Shown here piece after piece: positions 1 to 9,791 of a stretch of 48,223 nucleotides of DNA. The DNA is from Candidatus Gottesmanbacteria bacterium. Its GTDB lineage: Bacteria > Patescibacteriota > Microgenomatia > UBA10105 > UBA927. The notes under the pieces are model-generated. The model did not search any database and was not told where the DNA came from. It worked only from the letters and a program-made list of their open reading frames with translations. A program made the position numbers and the translations under genes. The stretch covers positions 747,282 to 795,504 of the forward strand of contig JAHFKK010000001.1 in assembly GCA_023245335.1 (NCBI GenBank), written 5' to 3'. Positions within the stretch are counted from its first letter, which is position 1; every line of letters begins with the position of its first letter.

Positions 1-578
1 AGTCGTATGGAGGAAAGGACCCCGAGAAATACTCCAACGGCGACCCACTCGATGGAAGGGGAGGTGAGTAAGGCCACAAATGTTGCTGCTGCAAAAAATG
101 ATAATGCGTGCGAGTTGACTGCATCCAGTGATCCGTAAAACACCAGATTGGTGGCGCCGGCGATAAGCAGGATGGTGATGCCGGTGACCCCCGGCGATTT
201 TTTGATGAATCGCGATGTCATTGCCAAACCAAAGAGCGCCGCGAGTACCGATGTAAATCCCACCGCGAGCTGATAGGGCAGTCCCCATCCGTCGCCATGC
301 AGCATCGTATGGACAGAAAGGTATGCGGGCGACCATAGTTCAGCTGGTCCGATACTGTATTTATTTCCCGGAGCGTCTTTCGTATCCGTGGGTTGCGTCA
401 CATGAAAATGTGCGTAGTCGTTGGTAAAGTTCACATCATGATCGACGACGACGGAACGAAGCCAGGAATAGTAAAATATCCCGTCACCGTAAACGGTTTT
501 CTGTAAAAATATCGCGTGAGAAAAAAATGCGGACAGGTACAAGGCGATAATTGTAAGAATAATCGTGGGGAGCTTCAT
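1..578 (-). CDS. Partial polytopic membrane protein, possibly glycosyltransferase (GT39/mannosyltransferase-like); C-terminus outside the window
   Basis: Open minus-strand frame from ATG at 578 to the window edge with no stop: MKLPTIILTIIALYLSAFFSHAIFLQKTVYGDGIFYYSWLRSVVVDHDVNF...; hydrophobic segments. Missing from the ORF track because it is truncated. Confidence 0.7.
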   Translation of the reverse strand, partial: MKLPTIILTIIALYLSAFFSHAIFLQKTVYGDGIFYYSWLRSVVVDHDVNFTNDYAHFHVTQPTDTKDAPGNKYSIGPAELWSPAYLSVHTMLHGDGWGLPYQLAVGFTSVLAALFGLAMTSRFIKKSPGVTGITILLIAGATNLVFYGSLDAVNSHALSFFAAATFVALLTSPSIEWVAVGVFLGVLSSIR

Positions 579-604
579 AGTCCTATGATACAATGATTAC
601 GCAT

Positions 605-1354
605 ATGATATCCGCCGTCGTTTTGACCCATAATAGCCAAGCGATGCTTGAGGATACTCTCACAAGTCTTATCTGGTGTGACGAGATAGTCATCATAGAT
701 GACGACTCAACAGATAATACTGCGCAGATTGCCAAAAAGCATCATGCACGATTGATTTCACATAAACTGCGAGGAGATTTTTCCGCGCAGAGAAATTTTG
801 GTCTCGCACAAGCTTATGGAGATTGGGTATTGTTTGTGGATGCTGATGAAGTGGTAAGTGATGCACTCGCGAAAGAAATTTCTAAAGCGGTACAGGATAA
901 TATTCAGGACGGTTACTATCTCAAGCGCGAGGATACGTTATGGGGAAGAACGTTGCGGCACGGTGAGACGAGTAAGGTGCGGCTTATCCGTTTGGGAAGG
1001 AAGGGCTCCGGCAAGTGGGTCCGCCCGGTGCATGAGGTGTGGCAGATTCACGGGTATAATACGACACTCACGCATCCCATTCTCCACTTCCCACACCCGA
1101 GTGTCCGGCAGTTCCTTTCTGATATCAATGATTACTCTACGGCAAATGCAGCATATTTCTACTCGGAAGGTGTCCGGGTTTCGTGGTGGCATATTGTCGC
1201 CTACCCCACGGCAAAATTTTTTCAGAACTATGTGTGGCGCAGAGGTTTTTTGGATGGTACGGAGGGCGCAATCGTTGCCCTTATGATGAGTTTCCATTCA
1301 TTTCTTACGCGTGCTAAACTCTGGCAGCTCTGGCATCAGCGCGGGACTGTCTAA
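605..1354 (+). CDS. Glycosyltransferase family 2 (WaaE/KdtX-like); start could also be 593
   Basis: MISAVVLTHNSQAMLEDTLTSLIWCDEIVIIDDDSTDNT...VLFVDADEVV: GT-A fold with DxD-like motif. Confidence 0.9.
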   Translation: MISAVVLTHNSQAMLEDTLTSLIWCDEIVIIDDDSTDNTAQIAKKHHARLISHKLRGDFSAQRNFGLAQAYGDWVLFVDADEVVSDALAKEISKAVQDNIQDGYYLKREDTLWGRTLRHGETSKVRLIRLGRKGSGKWVRPVHEVWQIHGYNTTLTHPILHFPHPSVRQFLSDINDYSTANAAYFYSEGVRVSWWHIVAYPTAKFFQNYVWRRGFLDGTEGAIVALMMSFHSFLTRAKLWQLWHQRGTV

Positions 1355-1367
1355 TAGAGTGTAACGT

Positions 1368-2504
1368 ATGCAATTCTTTTTTCTGCTAAGTTTTCTTGCC
1401 GGACAGATAGTGAGCCTCGTCCCGGTCGGGAAGTGGTCGTTCCTCGATGTTTTTGCGGTGAGTTCATGCATCATATTTTTCATCCGTCACGTACGTCATC
1501 ACAAAACGATCCGGCACGGACGGTTGTTTCGTAGCGTCGGGTTGTTTGTCCTTGTTGCGGCGGCGGAGCTCCTGTTACGAATGACCGTTATGCGGGCTTC
1601 TGTAAATATTCCAGATATGTTGTATCTGATGCGTTGGATTGCCTATGCGGGCATCTATGCCTTCGTTTTGTCCGACCGTACGCAAATTCCCTGGAAGCTT
1701 ATCCTGTATTGGTCTGGTGTGACGCTTGCGGTTATGGGGCTCGTACAACTTGCGATATATCCTGATCTACGGAATCTCACCTATTTAGGATGGGATCCGC
1801 ATTTCCGCCGTGTATTCGCGACCCTCTTTGACCCAAACTTCGCCGGGGTCGTGTATGTGCTTACCTTTTTGGTCGGTTTGTCACTCGGGAGTAAGAAGCG
1901 TAACCGGATTTTTTTGGTCGGGGGACAAATGACTGTGTTTGCCGCACTTCTCCTGACGTACTCAAGAAGCAGTTTCGCCGCATTTATTTTCGGGATGATA
2001 GTGTGGAGCATATTGCGCCGTTCGTACGCGTTTTTATCCGGGGTTGTCGTCGTATTTGTGGCGTTTATCTTCCTTCTAAATGGCGTGGCGGAAGGACAAA
2101 ACTTATTCCGCAGCGTGTCGACGCAAGCGCGTTTGGGGAGTGCCGCAGTGGGGTGGAACCGTTTCGTCCAGTCCCCGGTTGTCGGGACGGGTTTCACAAT
2201 AGCGCATCCGGACTCGGCTTACTCTCTCCCGCCAAATCGTGCAGGAAACGTGGACACAAGCCTTTTATTCGTTTTGGCGTCAACCGGACTACTGGGGTTC
2301 GCGGCTTACGCAGTTCTGTGGAAAGGTATGGGAGCCCTTGGATTCGCATCCCTCAAGCGAACATCTGACCCGGTCCTTTTAAGTTCATTGGCCGCGATAC
2401 TCGTACACAGCATGTTCATAAACAGCCTTTTTTATCCGTGGGTGATGGCTTGGATGTGGATTCTTTTGGCGCTTACGGAGAAGGAACTTACGGTTGGTAG
2501 GTGA
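1368..2504 (+). CDS. O-antigen ligase/polymerase-like membrane protein
   Basis: 378 aa multi-TM ORF; pattern '...GVVYVLTFLVGLSLG...LLLTYSRSSFAAFIFGMIVW...GTGF' typical of the O-antigen ligase family (Wzy_C). Confidence 0.8.
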   Translation: MQFFFLLSFLAGQIVSLVPVGKWSFLDVFAVSSCIIFFIRHVRHHKTIRHGRLFRSVGLFVLVAAAELLLRMTVMRASVNIPDMLYLMRWIAYAGIYAFVLSDRTQIPWKLILYWSGVTLAVMGLVQLAIYPDLRNLTYLGWDPHFRRVFATLFDPNFAGVVYVLTFLVGLSLGSKKRNRIFLVGGQMTVFAALLLTYSRSSFAAFIFGMIVWSILRRSYAFLSGVVVVFVAFIFLLNGVAEGQNLFRSVSTQARLGSAAVGWNRFVQSPVVGTGFTIAHPDSAYSLPPNRAGNVDTSLLFVLASTGLLGFAAYAVLWKGMGALGFASLKRTSDPVLLSSLAAILVHSMFINSLFYPWVMAWMWILLALTEKELTVGR

Positions 2505-3204
2505 CGTTTCGCACGACTGTCGTACTGTTTCCTGCTGTATCCGTCGAAACGACTTCCAGTTTGTTTGCTCCGTCGTTTAACGGCATGCTGTATGTAAATG
2601 ATCCGTCTGATTTCACGACGACGATTCTGCCGGTGATCGTGACTTTCATGTCCTCATCCGTCACCCCGGTGACCGTGACTTTGTGCGTTCCGTCGTTCAC
2701 CGTCGCATTATCACTCGGCGAATCGACGGTCAGTTTGGGGGGCGTGCGGTCAATGGTCGTCGTCACCACATTGGATGCGTCGCTGAGCGCATTTTTGCCA
2801 TCCGTGACTTTCGCACTCATGGTAACCGTACCTTCGTCAACGGGAATGTCGGTGAATTGAAACGTTCCGTTATCGCCTGCTGTGGCTCGTTTGTATTCCT
2901 TATCGTTGAGGTAGATGATAATCTGATTTTTTGCTTGTGCGGTCCCGCTTACCGTAAGCGTAGCGCTGTTCGTCGCTTCCGGTAGCTGATCAAGAACGGG
3001 CGGTACGAGGATGGTTTGTCCGTTTGATGATGGAAGAGGGGTAGTACTTCCGCGGATGCGTTCAACGAGAACACTAAAACCGATCAGTAATTTGACTCCG
3101 AAGAGTGCCAAGAAAATAAGAAGCGCAACGGACCCGATAAGCCCGATCGCTATGCGGTGGCGAGCACTTTTTTCCTGAACCCGATTAAGTCGTGAACGCA
3201 ACAT
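2488..3204 (-). CDS. Single-TM protein with extracellular Ig-like repeats
   Basis: N-terminal TM followed by repeats 'SGTAQAKNQIIIYLNDKEYKRATAGDNGTFQFTDIPVDEG' and 'VTVTGVTDEDMKVTITGRIVVVKSDGSFTYSMPLNDGANKLEVVSTDTAGN' (bacterial Ig/Glucodextranase_B-like). Confidence 0.75.
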   Translation of the reverse strand: MLRSRLNRVQEKSARHRIAIGLIGSVALLIFLALFGVKLLIGFSVLVERIRGSTTPLPSSNGQTILVPPVLDQLPEATNSATLTVSGTAQAKNQIIIYLNDKEYKRATAGDNGTFQFTDIPVDEGTVTMSAKVTDGKNALSDASNVVTTTIDRTPPKLTVDSPSDNATVNDGTHKVTVTGVTDEDMKVTITGRIVVVKSDGSFTYSMPLNDGANKLEVVSTDTAGNSTTVVRNVTYQP

Positions 3205-3284
3205 AGAGTTGTCATGCGTCGCGATTACGCGACATTCTTAAGCCATAAGCTTCGCACGATGACGTGCTCAGTACCTGCATGCGG

Positions 3285-3355
3285 AGCCTCCTGTCAGAAT
3301 TGGACTGACATCTACGGTTTACGATACCGCTGCTCTGCCGTTGAGCTAAGGAGGC
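3285..3355 (-). tRNA. tRNA-Thr(CGU)
   Basis: Reverse complement GCCTCCTTAGCTCAACGGCAGAGCAGCGGTATCGTAAACCGTAGATGTCAGTCCAATTCTGACAGGAGGCT folds as a cloverleaf; anticodon loop ATCGTAA; CCA not encoded. Confidence 0.93.
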
Positions 3356-3384
3356 AGATGTTTGTCCGTCCCTATTGTATCAAA

Positions 3385-4278
3385 TCAGGTCGTCGGTAGG
3401 TATGTGTCAGCCTGCCACCGGGCAAAAATACCGTTCGGTAGTAATTTACCAGCAGTACTGTCTTTGAGGGCCAGTTCGCCGGCTTCGGTCATTCCACCGG
3501 ATCGTTTCATGAGATCATCGAGGAGTCGGGAAAGCGCGATGGAGGAAACGTCCGCGGTGTACGCATTGAGAAGAAAAAACGATGGCTTAGGCGACAGTAT
3601 ATGCGTACAAGCAGATAAAAGTTTGGGTAAATCATCTTCGAGTTTCCAGATTTCGCCTTTGGCGCCCCGTCCGAATCTCGGTGGGTCCATAATGATGCCG
3701 TCATAGGTGACACCTCTTCGTGCCTCCCGGAGGACGAATTTATACGCATCATCCAGAATCCAGCGGATCGGCCGGTCAGAAAGATGAGACGCTTCTGCAT
3801 TTTCTTTCGCCCAGGAGAGTGAGGGTTTGCTTGCGTCGACATGGGTGACTCGTGCGCCTGCTCCTGCAGCAGCAAGAGTAGCTGCGCCGGTATAGGCAAA
3901 AAGATTGAGGACATTAATGGGTTTGCCGGCCACCCGTTCGGTAATCCAGCGCCAATTGGGTGCCTGTTCGGGAAACACACCGACGTGCTTAAACGCAGTG
4001 GGCTTAAGGACGAGCGTGAGCTGATCATGCCGTATGTGCCAGAGAGGCGGAGGGGGGCGGCGGATAACCCAGTTTCCCGATGTCTCATTGACCCGTACGT
4101 ATGCCGCATCCGCAGCATCCCAGACATTTGTGTCAGCGTGCGGCTTCCACATGGCACGGGGATCAGGACGATTGAGGGTATAGTCAGCAAACCGTTCGAG
4201 TTTTTTGCCGTCGCCGGAGTCTATGAGTTCATAGTCCTTCCAGTCATCTGGAGTGAGTATCGGTATGGTGTTTGTCAT
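3385..4278 (-). CDS. Class I SAM-dependent methyltransferase, RlmI/RlmK-like
   Basis: 'INVLNLFAYTGAATLAAAGAGARVTHVDASKPSLSWAKENAEASHL...IMDPPRFGRG': SAM motif I and DPPR motif. Confidence 0.88.
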   Translation of the reverse strand: MTNTIPILTPDDWKDYELIDSGDGKKLERFADYTLNRPDPRAMWKPHADTNVWDAADAAYVRVNETSGNWVIRRPPPPLWHIRHDQLTLVLKPTAFKHVGVFPEQAPNWRWITERVAGKPINVLNLFAYTGAATLAAAGAGARVTHVDASKPSLSWAKENAEASHLSDRPIRWILDDAYKFVLREARRGVTYDGIIMDPPRFGRGAKGEIWKLEDDLPKLLSACTHILSPKPSFFLLNAYTADVSSIALSRLLDDLMKRSGGMTEAGELALKDSTAGKLLPNGIFARWQADTYLPTT

Positions 4279-4320
4279 GCGATCATTGTATCATGACTAT
4301 TACGTTTCCTTCCCTTTTAT

Positions 4321-5287
4321 GAAGCAATTTCTGATGTTTGTCATCGCGTTTGCGGTCGTCCTATGTATCGCCGGATTTTTGGGCTGGCGATATTTCGGAC
4401 CTGTCGGCGGGACAAACCAAACGGTATTTACCGTGCCGCAGCAGTCAGCTGGATTTGACGTGCCTCATGAATTATCCCGGGGACACCTCATCAAAAACGA
4501 GAAGGCATTCCGGTGGCTCTATAACCTTCTGGTTGCCGGGAAGACGACTGCAGCCGGAGGATACCGGCTTGAAGGGACTATGACCGCCTGGGGAGTCATC
4601 CGTAAGCTGACGTCTCAACCTGATTTTGCGTGGGTCACGGTACGCGAAGGATTGCGAAAAGAGCAAATCGGGATACTTCTCCATGACAAACTCGGTTGGA
4701 CCAGCGCACAGGAGACGGCATGGAACTCCGTCAATGACGGGAGTGACGAGTTCCGCGAGGGGGTATATTTCCCCGATACCTATCTTTTGCCGAGAGACGA
4801 GTCCGTCGAGCAAATAGCCAAGCGCTTCACCGATCATTTCAACGAAAAGTTTGCGCCGTACGCGACTTCGTTTGCCGCCCAGGACATCAAATGGACGACG
4901 GGGATAAAGATAGCTTCACTTATCCAAAGGGAGGCTGGGGGATCAGCCGACATGCCGATCATTTCAGGCGTCATCTGGAATAGGCTCAATAAAGGGATGG
5001 CGCTACAGATAGACGCGACGATCCAGTACGTTTTAGGAAACGCCAAAGACGGGTGGTGGCCTGTCGTCAAAGGATCCGACACCTCTATAGACTCGCTGTA
5101 CAATACGTATCTTCATAAAGGGTTGCCTCCCGGCCCGATTGCTAATCCAGGACTTGCGGCTATAGCGGCCGCGGCGAATCCGGCGGAGACGGATTGTCTT
5201 TTCTATCTCCACGATCACGACCGCCAGATCCATTGTTCAGTGACGTACGCGGAACATCTGGTAAATATAAAGAAGTATCTTGAGTAA
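4321..5287 (+). CDS. mltG: Endolytic murein transglycosylase MltG (YceG-like)
   Basis: 'LEGTYLLP'-type and 'ASLIQREAGGSADMPIISGVIWNRLNKGMALQIDATIQYVLG...YNTYLHKGLPPGPIANPGLAAIAAAANP' signature. Confidence 0.95.
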
Positions 5288-5293
5288 GAACTA

Positions 5294-5839
5294 TTAAAGT
5301 TTTGTGGCTTCCGATCGTTTCACCCGCACCATTTCCGTCATGGCGTGCGTGCCCACGTATGCGCATGCATCTATATCTGGGTCATACAGTTCGACGTAGT
5401 CCAAGTCCTTGCGGTCAAGTACGCGCGCTCCTTTTAGCTTTTTCCCGTTATGTAGTGATTGTTTCAATTCCGTATACTTTTCCGGTTCCATGTAGAAGTC
5501 GACATCCCCGACCTGCGCACGATAGATGTCGGGCTTCCTGATATAGAGATGGGTATACGTGGTTTCCTGCACGTCACCCCTTGCCGGAATGATGATTGGC
5601 GAGTGGAGGCGGAAATATTTTTGATTCCAGTTGTCTGAAGCCTGTGTCAGCTCTTTGCGTACGTCAGTGAGATACTCGTATTCATCGTCGTAATGGCAGA
5701 ATATGCCGATATTGCCCGCGTTGGGCAAATAATGCCCAAACGTCTGCTTACAGAGTGCGTAACACGAGAAATGCGTATGGGTAATGGCTTTAAGGAGTTG
5801 GGCTTTCGTTTTGATGGGACTGAAGCGGTAGAGTTTCAT
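5294..5839 (-). CDS. Hypothetical protein
   Basis: 181 aa ORF filling the inter-gene space, with codon bias like its neighbours; no family recognised. Confidence 0.7.
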   Translation of the reverse strand: MKLYRFSPIKTKAQLLKAITHTHFSCYALCKQTFGHYLPNAGNIGIFCHYDDEYEYLTDVRKELTQASDNWNQKYFRLHSPIIIPARGDVQETTYTHLYIRKPDIYRAQVGDVDFYMEPEKYTELKQSLHNGKKLKGARVLDRKDLDYVELYDPDIDACAYVGTHAMTEMVRVKRSEATKL

Positions 5840-6144
5840 ATTCCAGTTCGTGATTTAGGCTAAAATAATTACTTATTCTGCTTTGTGAGCTCTTCGCCAA
5901 TCAAAACCCCAACCCAGAAGTAGCCAAAAAGGAGAAAAGAAATTCCCCACGAAATACGGTGATTACCAATAAAAGCTAATCCAAAGATAGGCAAGCTTAT
6001 TAGAATTGGCAACAGATATTTCACTTTGAGCGGAAGACGTAAATTATTTTGAATCCGTCTTGATACATTTTAACGACCTTTTGCTGATATATCAACGCGC
6101 CTAGCGGGAACAAATCCTGAATCAATTAGTTATATAATAAAAGT

Positions 6145-6876
6145 ATGAATTTTATTGACCAACAAATAGTAAAAAGTGGCCAATCTACTGAGTCTGTTTT
6201 TAGAATTGGGAATACGATTCACCGTTCAATGGGGCCTCATTCCGAATATGTGCACGACTTATTAAAGTTACTTGAAATGAAAAAGTATTCATATTCACCC
6301 AAATACTTGGGTCAAGACAAACAGGGTAGAGAAATTTTGACCTATATCCAAGGCGACGTTGCAAGAGACGTGAAGTTGTCCGATGTAATATTAGAAAAAA
6401 TAGTGTTAATGATAAAAATGTTTCACGATGCAACCTCTGGCAGCAAATTGGCAAAGAACAAGGAAGTTGTATGCCATGGAGATTTAGCGCCTTGGAATAC
6501 AGTACTTCGAAATGGTGAACCAATTGGGTTTATCGATTTTGACGGTGCAAAACCAGGTAGAAGAATTGAGGATTTAGCCTATTTTTTATGGACTTTTCTT
6601 GAATTGGGAAAGAAGATTCCAGCGAAGATTCAAGTAACGAGGATGAAACGCTTATGTGACATTTACGGCTACTCACGCGGTTCCGAATTGGCGTATGCAA
6701 TTGTTAATGAACAACACAAGGTATTAACTCATAGAGAAAATTTGGTTAAGAATTCAGAAAATCCGGAGTTAAGAAAATTTTCAGCTAGTAAAATAAGGGA
6801 AATAAAACGAGAAATAGAATGGGTTAAGAAGAATAAGAATCTAATCGAGAGAAGTTTCGATATGGGTTCTATTTAA
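6145..6876 (+). CDS. Aminoglycoside phosphotransferase/choline kinase-like protein
   Basis: 'VVCHGDLAPWNTVLRNGEPIGFIDFDGAKPGRRIEDLAYFLW': HGDxxxxN Brenner motif and IDFD metal motif. Confidence 0.88.
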   Translation: MNFIDQQIVKSGQSTESVFRIGNTIHRSMGPHSEYVHDLLKLLEMKKYSYSPKYLGQDKQGREILTYIQGDVARDVKLSDVILEKIVLMIKMFHDATSGSKLAKNKEVVCHGDLAPWNTVLRNGEPIGFIDFDGAKPGRRIEDLAYFLWTFLELGKKIPAKIQVTRMKRLCDIYGYSRGSELAYAIVNEQHKVLTHRENLVKNSENPELRKFSASKIREIKREIEWVKKNKNLIERSFDMGSI

Positions 6877-6905
6877 ATTACTTGTGAAACCAAGTTTGCA
6901 TCTGG

Positions 6906-6976
6906 AGCGGGATAGGGGAATCGAACCCCCTTCTCAACCTTGGGAAGGTCGCATACTACCAGTGTACTAATCCCGC
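6906..6976 (-). tRNA. tRNA-Gly(CCC)
   Basis: Reverse complement GCGGGATTAGTACACTGGTAGTATGCGACCTTCCCAAGGTTGAGAAGGGGGTTCGATTCCCCTATCCCGCT; anticodon loop TTCCCAA. Confidence 0.93.
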
Positions 6977-7033
6977 AACAAGAGCATCCCGGAATCGGGA
7001 GCTCATGACTTTATTTATATCACACCACAAGCC

Positions 7034-7579
7034 TCACGGCAGCACTAAGACGTTGCCGCTATAGATAAGATTCGGATTCGCAAGTTTATTAAGCTTTGCG
7101 ATATCGGGCCAGCGGTATCCCGTGCCGTAGACCGCGAGAGACACGCTCCACAGAGATTCGCCTTTTAGGACCGTGTGCTTGCCGTCTGCGGGTCTTTTGA
7201 TTTCCACGGATGTGGAAGATACTTGCCCCGGTTCCCGTTTGGTAACTGACGGAATCGTCAACTTTTCTCCGGCCGTGATGTGATCCGGATTGGTCATATT
7301 GTTGGCTTTGGCGATATCCACCCAGTTGTACCCGCTTCCGATCGTGGTCTCTGCGATACTCCACAGCGTCTCACCGGCTGCGACCGTATGTGTTGCCGGC
7401 AGTTTTGCTGACTCGGTGGCGTTCTGTTGCTCTTGTTGCGCGGCTGTTTGTTGTTTCATCTGGGGCCTGCCTTTCACGTAATTGACGATAAGTACCCCGA
7501 TGACGATAACGACAGCAAGACCCAAAAATAACGAGACTAATGAATCTGGATTGGTAAGGTTTTTAAGTTCTTTAACCAT
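7034..7579 (-). CDS. Membrane-anchored protein with two LysM domains
   Basis: N-terminal TM; 'THTVAAGETLWSIAETTIGSGYNWVDIAKANNMTNPDHITAGEKLTIP' and 'KHTVLKGESLWSVSLAVYGTGYRWPDIAKLNKLANPNLIYSGNVLVLP'. Confidence 0.95.
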   Translation of the reverse strand: MVKELKNLTNPDSLVSLFLGLAVVIVIGVLIVNYVKGRPQMKQQTAAQQEQQNATESAKLPATHTVAAGETLWSIAETTIGSGYNWVDIAKANNMTNPDHITAGEKLTIPSVTKREPGQVSSTSVEIKRPADGKHTVLKGESLWSVSLAVYGTGYRWPDIAKLNKLANPNLIYSGNVLVLP

Positions 7580-7737
7580 TCACTTTGTTTCCTCCGTTCC
7601 AGGCAGTGATTTTGGGCAAGTGGGCCCACCAAGTCTTTACTGTTCGTCTTACCTACTGTTCGTAGCGCGGCTCACAGAGCGACATATGGCGGGCATTGTC
7701 GTTTCTAAACTCAAACATTCGTTAAGAAACGTCAATG

Positions 7738-7812
7738 CGGGACCGACCGGGTTCGGACCGGCGACCTTCTCCTTGACAGGGAGACGCTCTAACCAGGCTG
7801 AGCTACGATCCC
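7738..7812 (-). tRNA. tRNA-Asp(GUC)
   Basis: Reverse complement GGGATCGTAGCTCAGCCTGGTTAGAGCGTCTCCCTGTCAAGGAGAAGGTCGCCGGTCCGAACCCGGTCGGTCCCG; anticodon loop CTGTCAA. Confidence 0.93.
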
Positions 7813-7965
7813 ATTACTTGGAGAGACAACTATGTTTTCCCTCCATCTTTTTTCCTTACGTTGTGCTGTCTTTTCCGACGAGTTTTCCCATCGGACTTGT
7901 AGGACATTATAATTCATATTTGAGGGCAGTACAACGAGTATGGTAGGCTTAAGGAAATATACGCT

Positions 7966-9777
7966 ATGACCAATCTGGAAATTGCTGAATTACTTCGCAA
8001 AGTAGCCGCGGCATACCTCGTTCTCAACGAAAACCGATTCCGCATTATCGCCTATGAACGGGCGGCAGATAGCGTGGAGCACCTCACGAGCGAGGTGAAA
8101 GACATGTGGGATGACGGTAAGCTCGAAGATATACCAGGTGTCGGCGGCGGGATAGCGAGCCAATTGAACGAGTTGTTCCGGACCGGGAAGTCCAAGCATT
8201 GGAACGAGGTGCTTTCACAGGTGCCGCAGGCTATTTTCCCGCTACTTCTGGTTCCGGGACTCGGGCCGAAGAAAGCGTATACGCTCGTAACCGAACTGAA
8301 GCTGAAAGATGCAAACACCGTGATTCCTGATCTCGAAAAGGCAGCGAAAGCCGGGAAGATTGCGCCCATGGAAGGCTTCGGAGACAAGTCACAGTCCGTT
8401 ATTTTAGATTCCATCGCGATCTACAAGCGAGGCCAGATCAAAGAAAACCGCATGCCTCTGCCGTACGCGGATGAGATCGCCAGAGAATTAATAGCCCATC
8501 TCAAAAAGGTTCCGGGAGTCATACGTGTGGATGCACTCGGGAGCCTGCGGCGCCAGGTTTCGACCATCGGAGATATCGACATAGCGGTCGCTACCGATAA
8601 ACCGGAGCCCGTCATTTCGCAATTCGTGAAGTTTTCGCATCAAAAGATCGTCGATCAGGGAGGAAGCGGGGCAACCCTTCTTCTCTCCAACGGCCGCCAG
8701 GCTGATTTACGCGTACAGAGTCAGAAAGCGTACGGTGCTATGCTGCAGTATTTCACCGGCTCCAAAAATCATAATATCCGGCTTCGGGAACTGGCCCTCA
8801 CGAAAGGCATGTCGCTTTCCGAGCACGGCATCAAGTCCGTGAGGACGGGTAAGCTCACAAAGTACGCTACCGAAGAGGCATTCTACAAAGCAATTGGTCT
8901 ATCGTACATTTCGCCGGAGCTTCGGGAAGATAGAGGCGAGATAGAAGCAAGTAGAAACGGGACGCTGCCGAAACCGATCATGTTGGATGACATGAAGGGA
9001 GATCTCCATGTGCATTCGAGTTATGATTTGGAACCGTCACACGATTTGGGCAAGAATTCGGTAGCTGAACTTATGACCAAGGCCTCCGACCTGGGGTACG
9101 CGTATCTCGGGTTTTCGGATCATAATCCCGGAATTACCAATCATAGTAAGGAAAAGATTATAGACATCATGAAGCGACGTCGAGAGAAATATGAACAACT
9201 CTATACCTCGTGGAAAAATAGTGTTCAAAAACGAACCCGCCTCGCCGAAGACAGTAAGTCGAGGCGGGCACAGTATTTCCTCATGTGCGAGGTAGACATA
9301 CTTCCGGACGGTAAGCTTGCGCTCCCCGATGAGGCACTGGAGTATGTAGATGCTGTCATCGTTTCGGTGCATTCGTCATTTACCCAGCCGAAGGCACAAA
9401 CGACAGAGCGCTTAGTTCGCGCATTGACGTCCCATCCCAAAGTTCGGATACTGGGGCATCCGACGGGAAGGCTGCTCGGAAGTCGTGAGGGTATAGATGC
9501 GGATTGGAAAGAAGTCTTCACGGTTGCCAAAGCCCATGATATAGCGCTTGAGATAAATGCGTATCCCGAACGGCTCGATTTACCGGATACATTGGTGTAC
9601 GACGCAGTGAAAATGGGTATCCGTCTTTGCATAGATACCGATGCGCACGCGGTCGAACACATGGATCTCATGCGCTATGGCATATCTGTCGCCCGACGAG
9701 GGTGGGCCAGCGCACATGACATCGTAAATACCCTGGAGTATAATGAGTTTTATAAGTGGTTGGCTCGAAAGAGCTAG
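7966..9777 (+). CDS. polX: DNA polymerase/3'-5' exonuclease PolX (Pol beta domain + PHP domain)
   Basis: N-terminal HhH region, 'LGSLRRQVSTIGDIDIAVAT' nucleotidyltransferase motif, C-terminal PHP 'MKGDLHVHSSYDLE...GFSDHN'. Confidence 0.95.
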   Translation: MTNLEIAELLRKVAAAYLVLNENRFRIIAYERAADSVEHLTSEVKDMWDDGKLEDIPGVGGGIASQLNELFRTGKSKHWNEVLSQVPQAIFPLLLVPGLGPKKAYTLVTELKLKDANTVIPDLEKAAKAGKIAPMEGFGDKSQSVILDSIAIYKRGQIKENRMPLPYADEIARELIAHLKKVPGVIRVDALGSLRRQVSTIGDIDIAVATDKPEPVISQFVKFSHQKIVDQGGSGATLLLSNGRQADLRVQSQKAYGAMLQYFTGSKNHNIRLRELALTKGMSLSEHGIKSVRTGKLTKYATEEAFYKAIGLSYISPELREDRGEIEASRNGTLPKPIMLDDMKGDLHVHSSYDLEPSHDLGKNSVAELMTKASDLGYAYLGFSDHNPGITNHSKEKIIDIMKRRREKYEQLYTSWKNSVQKRTRLAEDSKSRRAQYFLMCEVDILPDGKLALPDEALEYVDAVIVSVHSSFTQPKAQTTERLVRALTSHPKVRILGHPTGRLLGSREGIDADWKEVFTVAKAHDIALEINAYPERLDLPDTLVYDAVKMGIRLCIDTDAHAVEHMDLMRYGISVARRGWASAHDIVNTLEYNEFYKWLARKS

Positions 9778-9791
9778 AAGGAGGAAATGTT

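Noticed and set aside
858-1286. Additional ORFs in shadow frames (e.g. 858-1286, 938-1297, 1781-2197, 3507-4190, 19241-20212, 20552-21223, 29394-30092)
   Set aside because: They lie opposite or within strongly supported genes, with composition typical of complementary or shifted frames; no family features seen.
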